A stretch of DNA of 64,000 nucleotides from GCA-2746795 sp963747345 (lineage in GTDB: Bacteria > Chloroflexota > Anaerolineae > Promineifilales > Promineifilaceae), in NCBI GenBank assembly GCA_963747345.1, contig CAVVFA010000036.1, positions 62,001-126,000 on the forward strand, written 5' to 3'. Shown here piece by piece: positions 36,254 through 45,094 of this stretch; within the stretch, counting starts at the first letter, position 1, and every line of letters starts with the position of its first letter. Both the position numbers and the translations under genes were made by a program. Below the pieces are notes generated by a model. That model was not told the DNA's origin, ran no database searches, and saw only the letters and a program-made list of their open reading frames with translations.

Positions 36254-37012
36254 CTAAACAAGAATGAGTTCCAAACCTTGCTCGCGTAACTCAGTCGCAA
36301 TTTCTGGCTGGAGTTGATCGTCTGAAATAATCGTGTTTACAGCCGTAACAGGAGCCATTAAGACCGTGCTCACCCGACCCCACTTCGTATGGTCAGCCAC
36401 CACCACACAGCGTGGTGCAATTTTCAAAATTGCCCGATCAGTCATTGCTTCGTCCACATAATCGCTGGTAAAGCCATGTTTAGGATCACCGGCCCTCATG
36501 CCCATAAATACCAAGTCGGCACGAAATTCACGGATTGCCTGCTCCGCTACATGCCCCACCATCGACAATTCACTCTGGCGCAGCTGCCCCCCAATGACAA
36601 TCAGCTCTATATTCTTGTGATTGGTTAATTGATTAATAACGAGCAGTGAATTGGAGATAACAGTCAGCGGCATATCTTCAATATGGGGCACAATGGCACT
36701 GACGGTACTACCGCTGCCCAAGAAAATTGTTTGCCCTGGGCTAACAAGAGCGGCGGCGGCTTGGGCGATCCGTTGTTTTTCTGCACCTTCTACCGCCTGT
36801 CGTTGAAAAACAGGAGGTTCTTTTTCTGCACGCGCCACACGCACGGCCCCACCATGCGTGCGCCTTACCCAACCCAATTGATCCATTTCCTCTAAATCAC
36901 GCCGAATGGTAGCTTCACTTACATCCAACATCGCGTTTAGTTCAGTGACTGTTATTTGTCCGTTTTCGTTTACCAGGTTTCGGATTTGGGTATGTCGGGT
37001 TGTTTTCATCAT
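36254..37012 (-). CDS. DeoR/GlpR-family transcriptional regulator
   Basis: Sugar-phosphate-responsive repressor, about 252 residues. N-terminal winged helix: ITVTELNAMLDVSEATIRRD, with the typical LDEMDQLGWVRRTHGGAV-like wing. C-terminal effector domain shows IFLGSGSTVSAIVPHI and LTVISNSLLVINQL, and VVADHTKWGRVS, the DeoRC sugar-phosphate pocket. The frame is open to 37060, but I start at one of the two ATGs at 37012/37009, because the family begins with a short basic helix. It heads the cluster and presumably controls the SIS, importer, melA, beta-helix and kinase genes downstream. Confidence 0.9.
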   Translation of the reverse strand: MMKTTRHTQIRNLVNENGQITVTELNAMLDVSEATIRRDLEEMDQLGWVRRTHGGAVRVARAEKEPPVFQRQAVEGAEKQRIAQAAAALVSPGQTIFLGSGSTVSAIVPHIEDMPLTVISNSLLVINQLTNHKNIELIVIGGQLRQSELSMVGHVAEQAIREFRADLVFMGMRAGDPKHGFTSDYVDEAMTDRAILKIAPRCVVVADHTKWGRVSTVLMAPVTAVNTIISDDQLQPEIATELREQGLELILV

Positions 37013-37044
37013 AATTTCGTGACATCTCAATAAATCGCGGCAAT

Positions 37045-37107
37045 GACCTGACAGGTTCAAAGTGCTTTGTAAACCTGTCAGATTTCCCGTGAATATTGAG
37101 AAGATAC
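37045..37107 (-). repeat. Dispersed intergenic repeat, copy 2
   Basis: Reverse-strand homologue of 5194-5256; an 18-base block is identical and the hairpin arms CTGACAGGTT/AACCTGTCAG are better preserved here. It lies 33 bases upstream of the DeoR start, again upstream of and co-oriented with a gene, so it could influence transcription or translation. Confidence 0.7.
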
Positions 37108-37225
37108 ATAATTTTTGCTAGATTCCTGCGCGTAAATGTACATTAATGTTTATATTAAAACAATAACGCTCATAAGTCAACATTATCAATCGTTTTCAGT
37201 CATATCGCGTGAGCGATGAGCGTTT

Positions 37226-38059
37226 TCAATAGATATAATGACGGCCGAAATGTGTCACCAACACCGCTTCATAAGCTGCTTCATCGGCTAATAAATCTGC
37301 TTTGATTGCCACGCCGTATTCGTCTAGTGCCGAGCCAAAGGTGACGTGCAGCAGTTGGCGGGCATCAAAGTCATCGAGCAAACCAGGCAACACCACAAAT
37401 TCGCCTAAATCGCCCATGTAATCGACGCCCTTCTGGAACTTGCCCACAAAGCGCGGCGCTAAACTGACCACAGGCACATCCCGTTTGAGCAGTTCATGGG
37501 CGATGAAATAATGTTCCTCAGCGGAAGTGGGGGTATCGGTTTCATCGACCGACATTTCCAGATCAAAGGGCTTCCCAACCATCTGCCGCCGAATTTCAGT
37601 GGTGAGGGTGAGGGTGTAGGCGAGGGCGCGGCCGTATTTGGCTAAGGCGCGTAACAGCACTTCTTCGTCGAATTGCAGGGTCGTGCCAGCCAAGACGATG
37701 GGCGCGGCACAATAGTCGGTGATCATTTCTGCTGCGGTTGTGCCAAACTGCTGCCAGGGCAGAACGGCCGTTTTCTGGCGCAAAGTGTCCAAATCATCTG
37801 TCGGGGCATCGTTGTCTACATGGTCGCTGGGGTCGATAGTGAAGAAGGTGTAGCCAGCCGCCACAAATGGGGCGACGTGGGAGAGTTCTTTCACGTGATC
37901 CGCGTCGGCTCCCCAACGGCTGCGCCAGCCTGTTTCAAAAATGCCCCACATGGCATCGTCCATCACTTGCTGCGGCGTGCGCCCGATGCGGCCGTTTTCC
38001 TCAGGACTAACATTCTCAACGGCGACAGTGACTGTGATACCGCACAACCCATCATACAA
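37226..38059 (-). pseudogene. uxaE: Tagaturonate epimerase (UxaE) remnant
   Basis: Matches the UxaE family, which converts tagaturonate to fructuronate in hexuronate breakdown: GRTPQQVMDDAMWGIFETGW, GADADHVKELSHVAPFVAAG, TPTSAEEHYFIAHELL, SLAPRFVGKFQKGVDYMGDL and DARQLLHVTFGSALDEYG. Two parts are missing. The N-terminal third (about 130 residues in relatives) is absent, the frame starting with a TTG at the edge of a terminator hairpin. Between GDLGEF and LLDDFDARQ roughly 100 residues, which in relatives hold the YKLSLHSGSDKFS core, are deleted. Both losses are larger than a sequencing error, so I call a decayed gene. Family identity is from memory of the motifs. Confidence 0.75.
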
Positions 38060-38099
38060 GAAACCCCGAACGGTTTACCCAAACCATTCGGGGCTTCTT
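38058..38099. terminator. Strong hairpin terminator
   Basis: Arms AAGAAACCCCGAACGGTTT (38058-38076) and AAACCATTCGGGGCTTCTT (38081-38099), nearly perfect with a four-base loop and a T-run on the plus strand; on the minus strand TTTCTT ends the stem. It probably stops the phosphatase transcript. The uxaE remnant begins at its edge, as if a deletion joined the two. Confidence 0.8.
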
Positions 38100-38171
38100 T
38101 TTTGCGAATACCCACTGAAATGCACCCGCGAAAATTAAAGGAAGGAAATCCGAAACGCCATCTAAAACCCT

Positions 38172-39540
38172 CTATCCATATCTCTTCACAACAACGGTCG
38201 TAAAGTCATCCTGGTGCGGCATCTCGCCACTGTGGGCTTCAACCGCTTGCCACAGTTTCTCGCAAATTGTGTTGGCGCTTTCGCGGCGTTGGGCAAATAG
38301 CTCCCGCTTGATGCCATCGAACCCGAATTCATCGTCTTGTGAGTCGGCGGCTTCGTTCAGCCCATCACTGAAAAGGAGCGCCAGCCCGCCACGTGGAATA
38401 ACCACTTCCTGAACATCCACGTCCAATTCTTCAAACAGTCCCATTGGCTGCCCTGCGTTCATGCCGATATCAATTATCTTTCCGTCTGCATCCAAAACCA
38501 TAGGGGGAGGGTGCCCGGCGCGTGCGTATTTGAATACACCCGTTTTGCAGTCCAAAATTCCGTAAAGCAAGGTTACAAACATGCTTGATGCATTCATCTT
38601 TAACAAGTAACGGTTAACGTTCAGCAAGATATGGTGTGGATCGTCTGAGTACGCGGTCTCAGCGTGCAACAGACTAAAGGTTAGAGCCATGAACAGTGCG
38701 GCGGGCAGTCCTTTATCAGAGACATCCCCAATGATCATACTTAGCCGATCATTATCCAGATCGATGAAATCATAGAAATCCCCACCAACGGCACGGGCGG
38801 GTATTATAAGTGAGCCGAAGTCATAGTCAGCATGGCATGGCATGTGTTGAGGCAAAATACTGCTCTGGGTGAGATGGGCGATATTCATCTCATCTTCTAT
38901 TCGTTTCAGAAGGCGTGCAGTCTCGTCAAACAGGCGGGCGTTCTCAAGCGACACGCTCATGCTGTTGGTCAACGTCATCAATAAATCGATATCAGATCTC
39001 GAGAAAGCATTTTCTTCATCAAGATTTTGCAAGCTAACGATTCCCCGTACCGAATTCCCGACCAGCATAGGCACTCCTAGCCAAGTCTTTGGCAAATCTG
39101 TGCCCGGCACCACCCACATCTTCCCCTCATTCACAACTTTGGTGATGTGATCCATGTTGATCATGAAGGGTTTGCCTGTGCGGACAATCTCTCCCCGTGA
39201 ACTATCTAAGGGTTGCCAGCCTTGAATGTAGAGGTGCTGTCCGCGCTCGATGGCATAATGATGAAATATCTTTTGGGTGTTCGCGTCATATTGAGAGATC
39301 ATCACAACTTGTGCGTTGAAGGTGTCGCGCAGTTTGTCACCGACGAGGTCGTATATGCTCTGCATGTCGAGCTTGGACGATAAACCTTCCTGCACGCTGT
39401 TGATGAGAGCCAATTCGGATGCGTGCTGCTCTACACGCTGGGCGTAGATATTTTGCAGCAGTTTCCCAATTCCCCTGTGATGCGGAATTTTCTGCTTGCG
39501 CCAGAAAATCTTGTATGACGTTCTGTTCTTCTTGAGACAT
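38172..39540 (-). CDS. GAF and SpoIIE/PP2C-type phosphatase, RsbU-like (single frameshift)
   Basis: Signal-controlled serine phosphatase that would act on an anti-sigma-factor antagonist or similar partner; about 455 residues when repaired. From ATG 39540 a short acidic N-terminal helix (MSQEEQNVIQDFLAQAENSA) runs to about 39463, where one extra A shifts the frame; the next frame continues LLQNIYAQRVEQHASELALI. A GAF domain follows (FNAQVVMISQYDANTQKIFH; GVPMLVGNSVRGIVSLQN), then the PPM-type phosphatase with RAVGGDFYDFIDLDND (metal-binding D), MIIGDVSDKGLPAALFMAL, and ALLFSDGLNEAADSQDDEFG. No partner gene is adjacent. Confidence 0.85.
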
Positions 39541-39672
39541 GGGACCTGTTTTCTCCAAGGCTTCGCCTTATTATGTCGTAGAACAAAATCACCAGACAGG
39601 CTTTGAAACTATAATTATAAAACTTCGCACATGCGTCTGCTAGTCCTTGTGCTCAAACTGGCGGCAATTCAG

Positions 39673-39879
39673 TCAACCGTTGAGATAGGACGCACCGGGG
39701 AAACGGCCGTTTCCGTTCTCAGTTAGCTTTCCCATTACGCGCTTTTGAAATCTGGATTCCTCCAGGTGTACGGCGTCGTATAGGTCAGCAGTTTGAAGCC
39801 TCGTTTTTGCAGAATAGGGCGGCTCACCACCCTGGCGTTCCTGTTCATCATATAAAGCTAATATGTCGTTTGTTTTCAT
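39673..39879 (-). pseudogene. Possible N-terminal fragment of a GNAT acetyltransferase
   Basis: Begins MKTNDILALYDEQERQ, like the N-terminus of a group of GNAT N-acetyltransferases I know from this phylum, but the similarity fades after about 20 residues and the frame ends at residue 68. The ATG is preceded by AGGG. The last residues come from an AACGGCCGTT copy read as N-G-R. I treat it as a remnant rather than a working gene. Confidence 0.35.
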
Positions 39880-40012
39880 CTGTCAGCCCTATGAGAATAC
39901 AACCAGCCTTGGCCTTTAGATTGGCCGCCAATATCAAATTTATCCACTTGTCTGGGGCAGGGGGAGGATGGTGCGGCGACTTTCAGCCGCGACAAACAAT
40001 TTTATCTCCGCG

Positions 40013-40049
40013 CTGTCTCGCCCAAATGTGTACAAACAGGGCGAGACAG
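40013..40049. terminator. Perfect 11-bp hairpin downstream of the GH3 gene
   Basis: CTGTCTCGCCC (40013-40023) and GGGCGAGACAG (40039-40049) around a 15-base loop. It lies about 50 bases beyond the GH3 stop and may end that transcript, though no long T-tract follows. Confidence 0.5.
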
Positions 40050-40097
40050 GCGGAAATCAAGGCGTTGGTGAGTGGCAAATAATACGCTGACAACCAG

Positions 40098-42243
40098 TTA
40101 CATTGCTTTGAAAACGGCCGTTACCGGTGTTGGTGCACCTAATTTCTGCCCGCGCTCACTCGGCGAACACCCGCCTGCTTCCAAACGAAATTCGCCAGGT
40201 TCAAGCACCAATTGCCCGTCATCATTAAAGAACGACATCATCTCCGGGGTCACTGTAAATTCCACTACATGGCTTTCACCTGCTTTAAGCATTAGTCTTT
40301 CAAAGCCAATCATATGGTGGATGGGGACAATCGTCGAGGCTTGCAAATCACTCAAGTAAAACTGTACCACTTCGGCTGAGTCCCAATCTCCACTGTTACG
40401 AACAGACAAACTGACATTGAGAGAATCCCCCAGGGTGATATCTGTCTTGCCCAATTTCAAATCTGCATATTCAAAGCGACTGTAACTTAAGCCAAAGCCA
40501 AAGGGATACAGCGGTTCCTCTGTCATATAGCGATAGGTACGGCCTTGCATTGAATAATCATCGAAAGCAGGCAGTTGGTCCAGCGATTTGGGGAAAGTAA
40601 GCGGAAGTTTGCCGGCGGGTGAAACATCACCAAAGAGCACGTCCGCCACTGCCTTGCCGCCCTCCATGCCTGGGTACCAAACAAAGAGAATGGCATCCAC
40701 CATATCTTCGACCTCGCCCAGGGCTATCGGACTGCCGCCTGTCAGAACAAGCACGATCTTTACCCCATGTATTGCCAGTTCCTTGATGTAATTCACCTGG
40801 CTTGCTGGCAGGGAGATGCTGTCACGGTCACCATTTTGCGGTGAGAGCAGCGACTCGCCTTCCTCTCCTTCAAGAAAGGAAGAGTAACCCGCGCAGACAA
40901 TCGCAAAATCTGCACGCCTGCGCCATTCCGGGTGCCCATGATGTGACATTGGCTTCCCGTGGATGTGTTAACAAGGCACCCGCTGTGTATTCCATCCCCA
41001 TGCCTTCGGGGAGGCGTCCGGTAATACCCTCAAGCAAGGTCACCATCTGATTGTTGAAGCCATAATAGTTGCCGAGCAATACTTCCAGGCTGGTAGCAGT
41101 GGGACCCGTAACAAATATCTTTTTAGTGGAAGATTTGATCGGCAGAATATTGTTTTTATTTTTCAACAGCACCACCGATTCGACTGCTGTCTGGTAAGCC
41201 AATTGACGATGTTCAGCACAAGCGATCACGTCGGTAGAAATGGAGGCAAACGGCACCTCTTCTACCGGGTCGAACATGCCGAGTTTGAAGCGAGTGCCCA
41301 GGGTTCGTGCCAGAGAGCGATCCACATCCGCTTCCGTGATAAGGCCGCGCCTGATAGCTTCGGGAATCTCAGTAAAAACGTGATCGCATCCCAGATCACA
41401 TCCGTGTTGCAAAGCCAGGGCGGCGGATTCAGCCGCATCTTTCGTCACCTTGTGATTGAGATGGAAATCCGCTATTGCCCAACAATCTGAGACAACATGC
41501 CCCTGAAAATCCCACTCACCGCGCAAAATATCTTCGAGGAGCAGTTGGCTGGCACAACAAACTTCGCCCAAGGTACGATTGTACGCACCCATGACTGATT
41601 CAACGTTTGCTTCAGTCACCAGTTTTTTGAAAGCAGGCAGGTAGGTGTCGTGCAATTCACGCTTTGTCACAATGGCATCGAAGGTATGGCGATCCTTCTC
41701 AGGGCCTGAATGAACCGCATAATGTTTAGCGCAAGCCGCCGCCTTGAGGTATTTGGGGTGGTCGCCCTGCAAGCCCTGCACAAACGCAGAGGCCATCTCA
41801 CCCGTAAAGAAGGGGTCTTCGCCCCACGTTTCCTGTCCACGACCCCAGCGCGGATCGCGGAAAATATTCACATTCGGCGACCAGAAGGTTAGTCCCTGAT
41901 AGATGTCGGTAGAGCCATTGCGGCGCAGGGCGGCATGGTATTTGGCACGCCCTTCATCGCTGATGGCTGAAGCTACGCGATAAATCAGCTCTTTATCCCA
42001 GGTTGCGGCCATGCCAATCGCTTGCGGAAAGACGGTGGCACGGCCATTGCGGGCAATACCGTGCAACGCTTCGTTCCAATAGTTGTAGGCAGGGATGTTG
42101 AGACGGGGAATACCCTGTGCTGGATGGTTCATCAGGCTTACTTTTTCTGCCAGGGTAAGACGCCCGACCAGGTCTTTTGCACGTTCAGCAAAAGGAAGTG
42201 CGGTGTCAAGATATTGAAGTTTTTCTGGGGTAACTGTATTCAT
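40098..42243 (-). CDS. GH3 beta-glycosidase (single frameshift)
   Basis: Beta-glucosidase/beta-xylosidase family enzyme of about 715 residues, no signal peptide. ATG 42243 follows AAGGTG. The N-terminal barrel has IPRLNIPAYNYWNEALHGIA, WSPNVNIFRDPRWGRGQETW and the nucleophile region GHVVSDCWAIADF. At about 40929 an extra base shifts the frame; beyond it come EWRRRADFAIVCAG, the second-domain acid/base region SSFLEGEEGES, the flap YPFGFGLSYSRFEY and a C-terminal fibronectin-III-like domain (VSLSVRNSGDWDSAEVVQFY). Intracellular action on an imported beta-linked oligosaccharide is inferred. Confidence 0.9.
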
Positions 42244-42370
42244 AAAACACACCTTTATCGTAAGTTTAGACTTGTAAAGACAAAATTTGGATGGGGGGAT
42301 CACTCTAGAAAACCAAAACGGCCGTTTCACACCCCACATAATTTATTTTTGCATTTTGACAGAAAGAAGT

Positions 42371-42787
42371 CTACCGGTGAAACCGCCTAAAAGCGAGTTT
42401 ATTGAGCAGCGCCCGCATCCCCTGTTTGCCATCAATCGCTACCACTGGGCGCTCACCAAAAGAAACTGCTAAATCGACCAGCGGAATCGTGTGCTACGCT
42501 TGGTGAAAATCTACTATTTCTTGCGGGGTGACTCTGCCAGCCAAAGCAGATGTCCAGGCAATCAGGCCATCCAACTGACTGTTGTCCACTTGCTGATAAA
42601 TCATATTACGTATGGCTTCGGCAGCATCGTCTGAATGAAGACGCCCGCCAGGAAAACAGACCAGATTGATGTTTTTCGCAGCGGCTGCATCCAAAATACC
42701 AGGCCACAGCACACGGGATGCGCCGATATGGATATTAGCAGTTAAAAAACCGATAGTAGGACGCTTGTGGTTTATATGAATCATCAA
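42371..42787 (-). pseudogene. LacI-type periplasmic-binding-domain protein, truncated by an in-frame stop
   Basis: The first 97 residues (MMIHINHKRPTIGFLTANIH and on to RVTPQEIVDFHQA) match the ligand-binding domain at the N-terminus of LacI-like regulators or sensor proteins common in this phylum. A TAG at 42494-42496 stops it, but the same frame continues HTIPLVDLAVSFGERPVVAI and DGKQGMRALLNKL, the expected continuation, to a second stop at 42371. In the family the stop position is commonly occupied by Tyr, so TAC or TAT to TAG is a simple explanation. The rest of the receptor and any output domain are missing, so this is a remnant. Confidence 0.65.
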
Positions 42788-42852
42788 GAATAAGTTTATT
42801 GGCTCTGGATTCCGTAGCGGTTCAGCCCATGCCAGTCAACAAAGCAAAAGAA

Positions 42853-44055
42853 TCAGTCACCATCGCTTAGCCAATCTTTTAACCAGGCTTCTAAATCTTC
42901 TGGTTTATTGGACACAACAGGTGTAAAAATCACCCCGGGATAATGTTGTTTGAACCAAACGGCCGTTAACACTTCAGGCCAATGGTGGGGATTCACCGCC
43001 AACACATGTTTGTCGCCCAAATCACCAATCCCGGCATCATCCGCCGAAAAACCGATGGTAAAACGGCCGTTAAATCCCCCACGCGCCGCCGCTGTAAACC
43101 AATGCTGGTCAGCCGTGGGTGGCAGCAGCACATAGACACGCTTGTAGGCCAACCGAGACGCATCGCTCGGCACCAATTGCACATCCCGCGCCACCTGGAG
43201 CAAGCGCAAGGAAAGCATCCGCGCCCCCCGCTCGCCCGCAAAACGAATTTCATACAAGCCATCTGCCTGGGTTTTAAACTCATACCGCCAGATATGGCGT
43301 TCTCCATCCAACGTTTTGCCTAATGGCGTAACGGCCGTTCTCTCTTCATTCGGATCACGCACCACCAACCCAACCCGCTGGTGTTCTCGTGTTGAAGACA
43401 CCGTCGCCGTCACCACTTCACCAGGATGCGGATGCTCTGGCGACAGCACCACATGTGTATCCCCCGTGCCTACAATATTCATACTGCGCTTATGGCGGCC
43501 AACCGGTTGCAAAAACGCATTGCGCCAAAACATCGATTGCTGTCGCTTCGGCAAAGAGGGAGCAGATTTTAAATAAATCGTAATGATGTCCGCTTCCGCA
43601 TCCACCGCCAAATGAATCGTCTCCCAACGGCTCAACGGCTGGTGCGGTTGACTCCACACCACCAGTGGACTTTCCGGGTCAAGACCGCCAGTCGGATCAA
43701 CGCCAATTTGCATATTGACATCCCCCGCCTCCACCTGACTGCCAGGGGTCACATCATCACTCGACCATGCCTGCGCTTCCACCATCAGCTCATACTTATT
43801 ACCCGGAGCCGACGGTACTTGCTGCCACAAACCGCCCACATGCGTGCCAAAAGGTGTCGCCAACTGCTGCACTAATCGGTTATCCAAAGTCACATCGCTA
43901 AAAACGGGCTGTCGGCTTTGCCAACCGGGTGCTCCTTCTTCTGCGGATAACCACCATGCTTGCCACGCAACGGCCGTTACCCGCTGCTTATCATCCCCAA
44001 AAGGATAAAACGGCTCACCTAGCTTACCATTAATCAACAATTCAGAACGTGCCAT
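42853..44055 (-). CDS. Hypothetical protein, possible beta-sandwich (400 aa)
   Basis: I do not recognise this family. The 400-residue protein lacks a signal peptide. It is rich in Trp, Val and Gly, with beta-strand-like patterns in residues 30-300 (for example SRWETIHLAVDAEADIITIY and HPGEVVTATVSSTREHQRVG), which suggest one or two Ig- or carbohydrate-binding-like beta-sandwiches. The C-terminal 100 residues (TIGFSADDAGIGDLGDKHVL; AVNPHHWPEV) look alpha/beta. Four AACGGCCGTT copies fall within it, the highest density in the window. It lies downstream of radC; the stops and starts suggest an independent unit. Confidence 0.6.
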   Translation of the reverse strand: MARSELLINGKLGEPFYPFGDDKQRVTAVAWQAWWLSAEEGAPGWQSRQPVFSDVTLDNRLVQQLATPFGTHVGGLWQQVPSAPGNKYELMVEAQAWSSDDVTPGSQVEAGDVNMQIGVDPTGGLDPESPLVVWSQPHQPLSRWETIHLAVDAEADIITIYLKSAPSLPKRQQSMFWRNAFLQPVGRHKRSMNIVGTGDTHVVLSPEHPHPGEVVTATVSSTREHQRVGLVVRDPNEERTAVTPLGKTLDGERHIWRYEFKTQADGLYEIRFAGERGARMLSLRLLQVARDVQLVPSDASRLAYKRVYVLLPPTADQHWFTAAARGGFNGRFTIGFSADDAGIGDLGDKHVLAVNPHHWPEVLTAVWFKQHYPGVIFTPVVSNKPEDLEAWLKDWLSDGD

Positions 44056-44132
44056 ACCAACCCATCAATAAGCGGGGATTAGGTGCAGGATAAACAAACA
44101 ATCTCCTGCACCTAATCCCCGCAACTCAGTTC

Positions 44133-44843
44133 CTACGAAAATCCCAAACCGCGTTCCTTCAGCGATACAAACCGTTGATGCCCAATCACAATATGATCCA
44201 ACACCTCAATATCCATCAACTTACCGGCTTCCACCAACTGCCGCGTCACCCGAATATCCTCTGGGGACGGAGCCGGATCACCGGAAGGATGGTTATGCGC
44301 CACAATCATAGCCGCCGCGTTCGCCTTCAACGCCGCCCGAAACAACTCCCCCACACGCACCACAGACGTATTTAAACTGCCCACATAAATCGTCGGCGTT
44401 TCCAAGACACGGTTGCGCGTATCTAGCAAAACCAAACGCAAATGCTCCTGCTCCAAAAACATCATCTCAGACATTAGCAAATTAGCCGCATCCGCTGGTG
44501 AACTCACCACAGGTCGTTCTTCCGGCGAACTCATCATCAAGCGCCGCCCTAACTCCAGCGCCGCTTTCACCTCAGCCGCTTTCGCCTCCCCCACGCCTTT
44601 CACATTCATCAACTCCGTGATAGACGCCCGAGACAAACCAGGCAGCGACCCAAATTCAGCCAACAGCCGTTCCGCCAAACGCAGCACATTCTCCCCACCC
44701 GAGCCAGTCCTCAACACAATGGCAAGCAACTCGGCCGTGGAAACAGCGCCCGGCCCTACCTGCCGCAGCCGTTCTCGGGGGCGATCCTGTGTCGCCATAT
44801 CCCGAATCATCGGGGTATAGGTTGGTTTCACTTCAATTGTCAT
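44133..44843 (-). CDS. radC: RadC-family JAB1/MPN-domain protein
   Basis: A 236-residue protein of the UPF0758/RadC family. Residues 1-90 hold a helix-hairpin-helix region (LMNVKGVGEAKAAEVKAALE), and the C-terminal MPN+ metalloprotease-like domain shows the family zinc motif AHNHPSGDPAPSPEDIRVTR (about residue 185). Despite the historical name, a direct DNA-repair role has not been established. The 59-residue gene ends two bases before the ATG, so the two are probably cotranscribed. Confidence 0.93.
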   Translation of the reverse strand: MTIEVKPTYTPMIRDMATQDRPRERLRQVGPGAVSTAELLAIVLRTGSGGENVLRLAERLLAEFGSLPGLSRASITELMNVKGVGEAKAAEVKAALELGRRLMMSSPEERPVVSSPADAANLLMSEMMFLEQEHLRLVLLDTRNRVLETPTIYVGSLNTSVVRVGELFRAALKANAAAMIVAHNHPSGDPAPSPEDIRVTRQLVEAGKLMDIEVLDHIVIGHQRFVSLKERGLGFS

Positions 44844-44845
44844 GT

Positions 44846-45025
44846 CTAGTCAGAGCTTTTAATCAAAATCGCTAATTCTTCCCATTCCTCTGAATCCAGA
44901 TGAAGCGTAATGCCACCTAGTTCAACATGGTAGACAAAACCATCTCCTTCCTGGCTGCGCCACACTGCAAAATTCTCTGTCTCAGCAACAATATCCATAT
45001 CCACGTCAGAATTTTTTTCACTCAT
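44846..45025 (-). CDS. Small conserved-looking protein, 59 aa
   Basis: Too short for routine gene callers, but well supported: ATG 45025 follows AGGAGAATG at a proper distance, and the stop lies two bases before the radC ATG. The product, beginning MSEKNSDVDMDIV, is acidic and ends HLDSEEWEELAILIKSSD; the central part (NFAVWRSQEGDGFVYHVEL) looks like a two- or three-stranded sheet. No family is recognised. Position suggests translational coupling to radC. Confidence 0.7.
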   Translation of the reverse strand: MSEKNSDVDMDIVAETENFAVWRSQEGDGFVYHVELGGITLHLDSEEWEELAILIKSSD

Positions 45026-45094
45026 ATCATTCTCCTAAAATTTAAAATTTCATGGCAGCAAAAGTTCAAGATTACTTTGCCATCCAGTTGATCA

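Larger units (their letters stand above)
39541..40097. other. Gene-poor region with a GNAT-like fragment and a hairpin
   Basis: About 550 bases. The only coding signal is a 68-codon fragment (39673-39879), listed separately. An extended palindromic AACGGCCGTT copy lies at 39699-39714, and a perfect hairpin at 40013-40049. Looks like decayed sequence. Confidence 0.5.
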
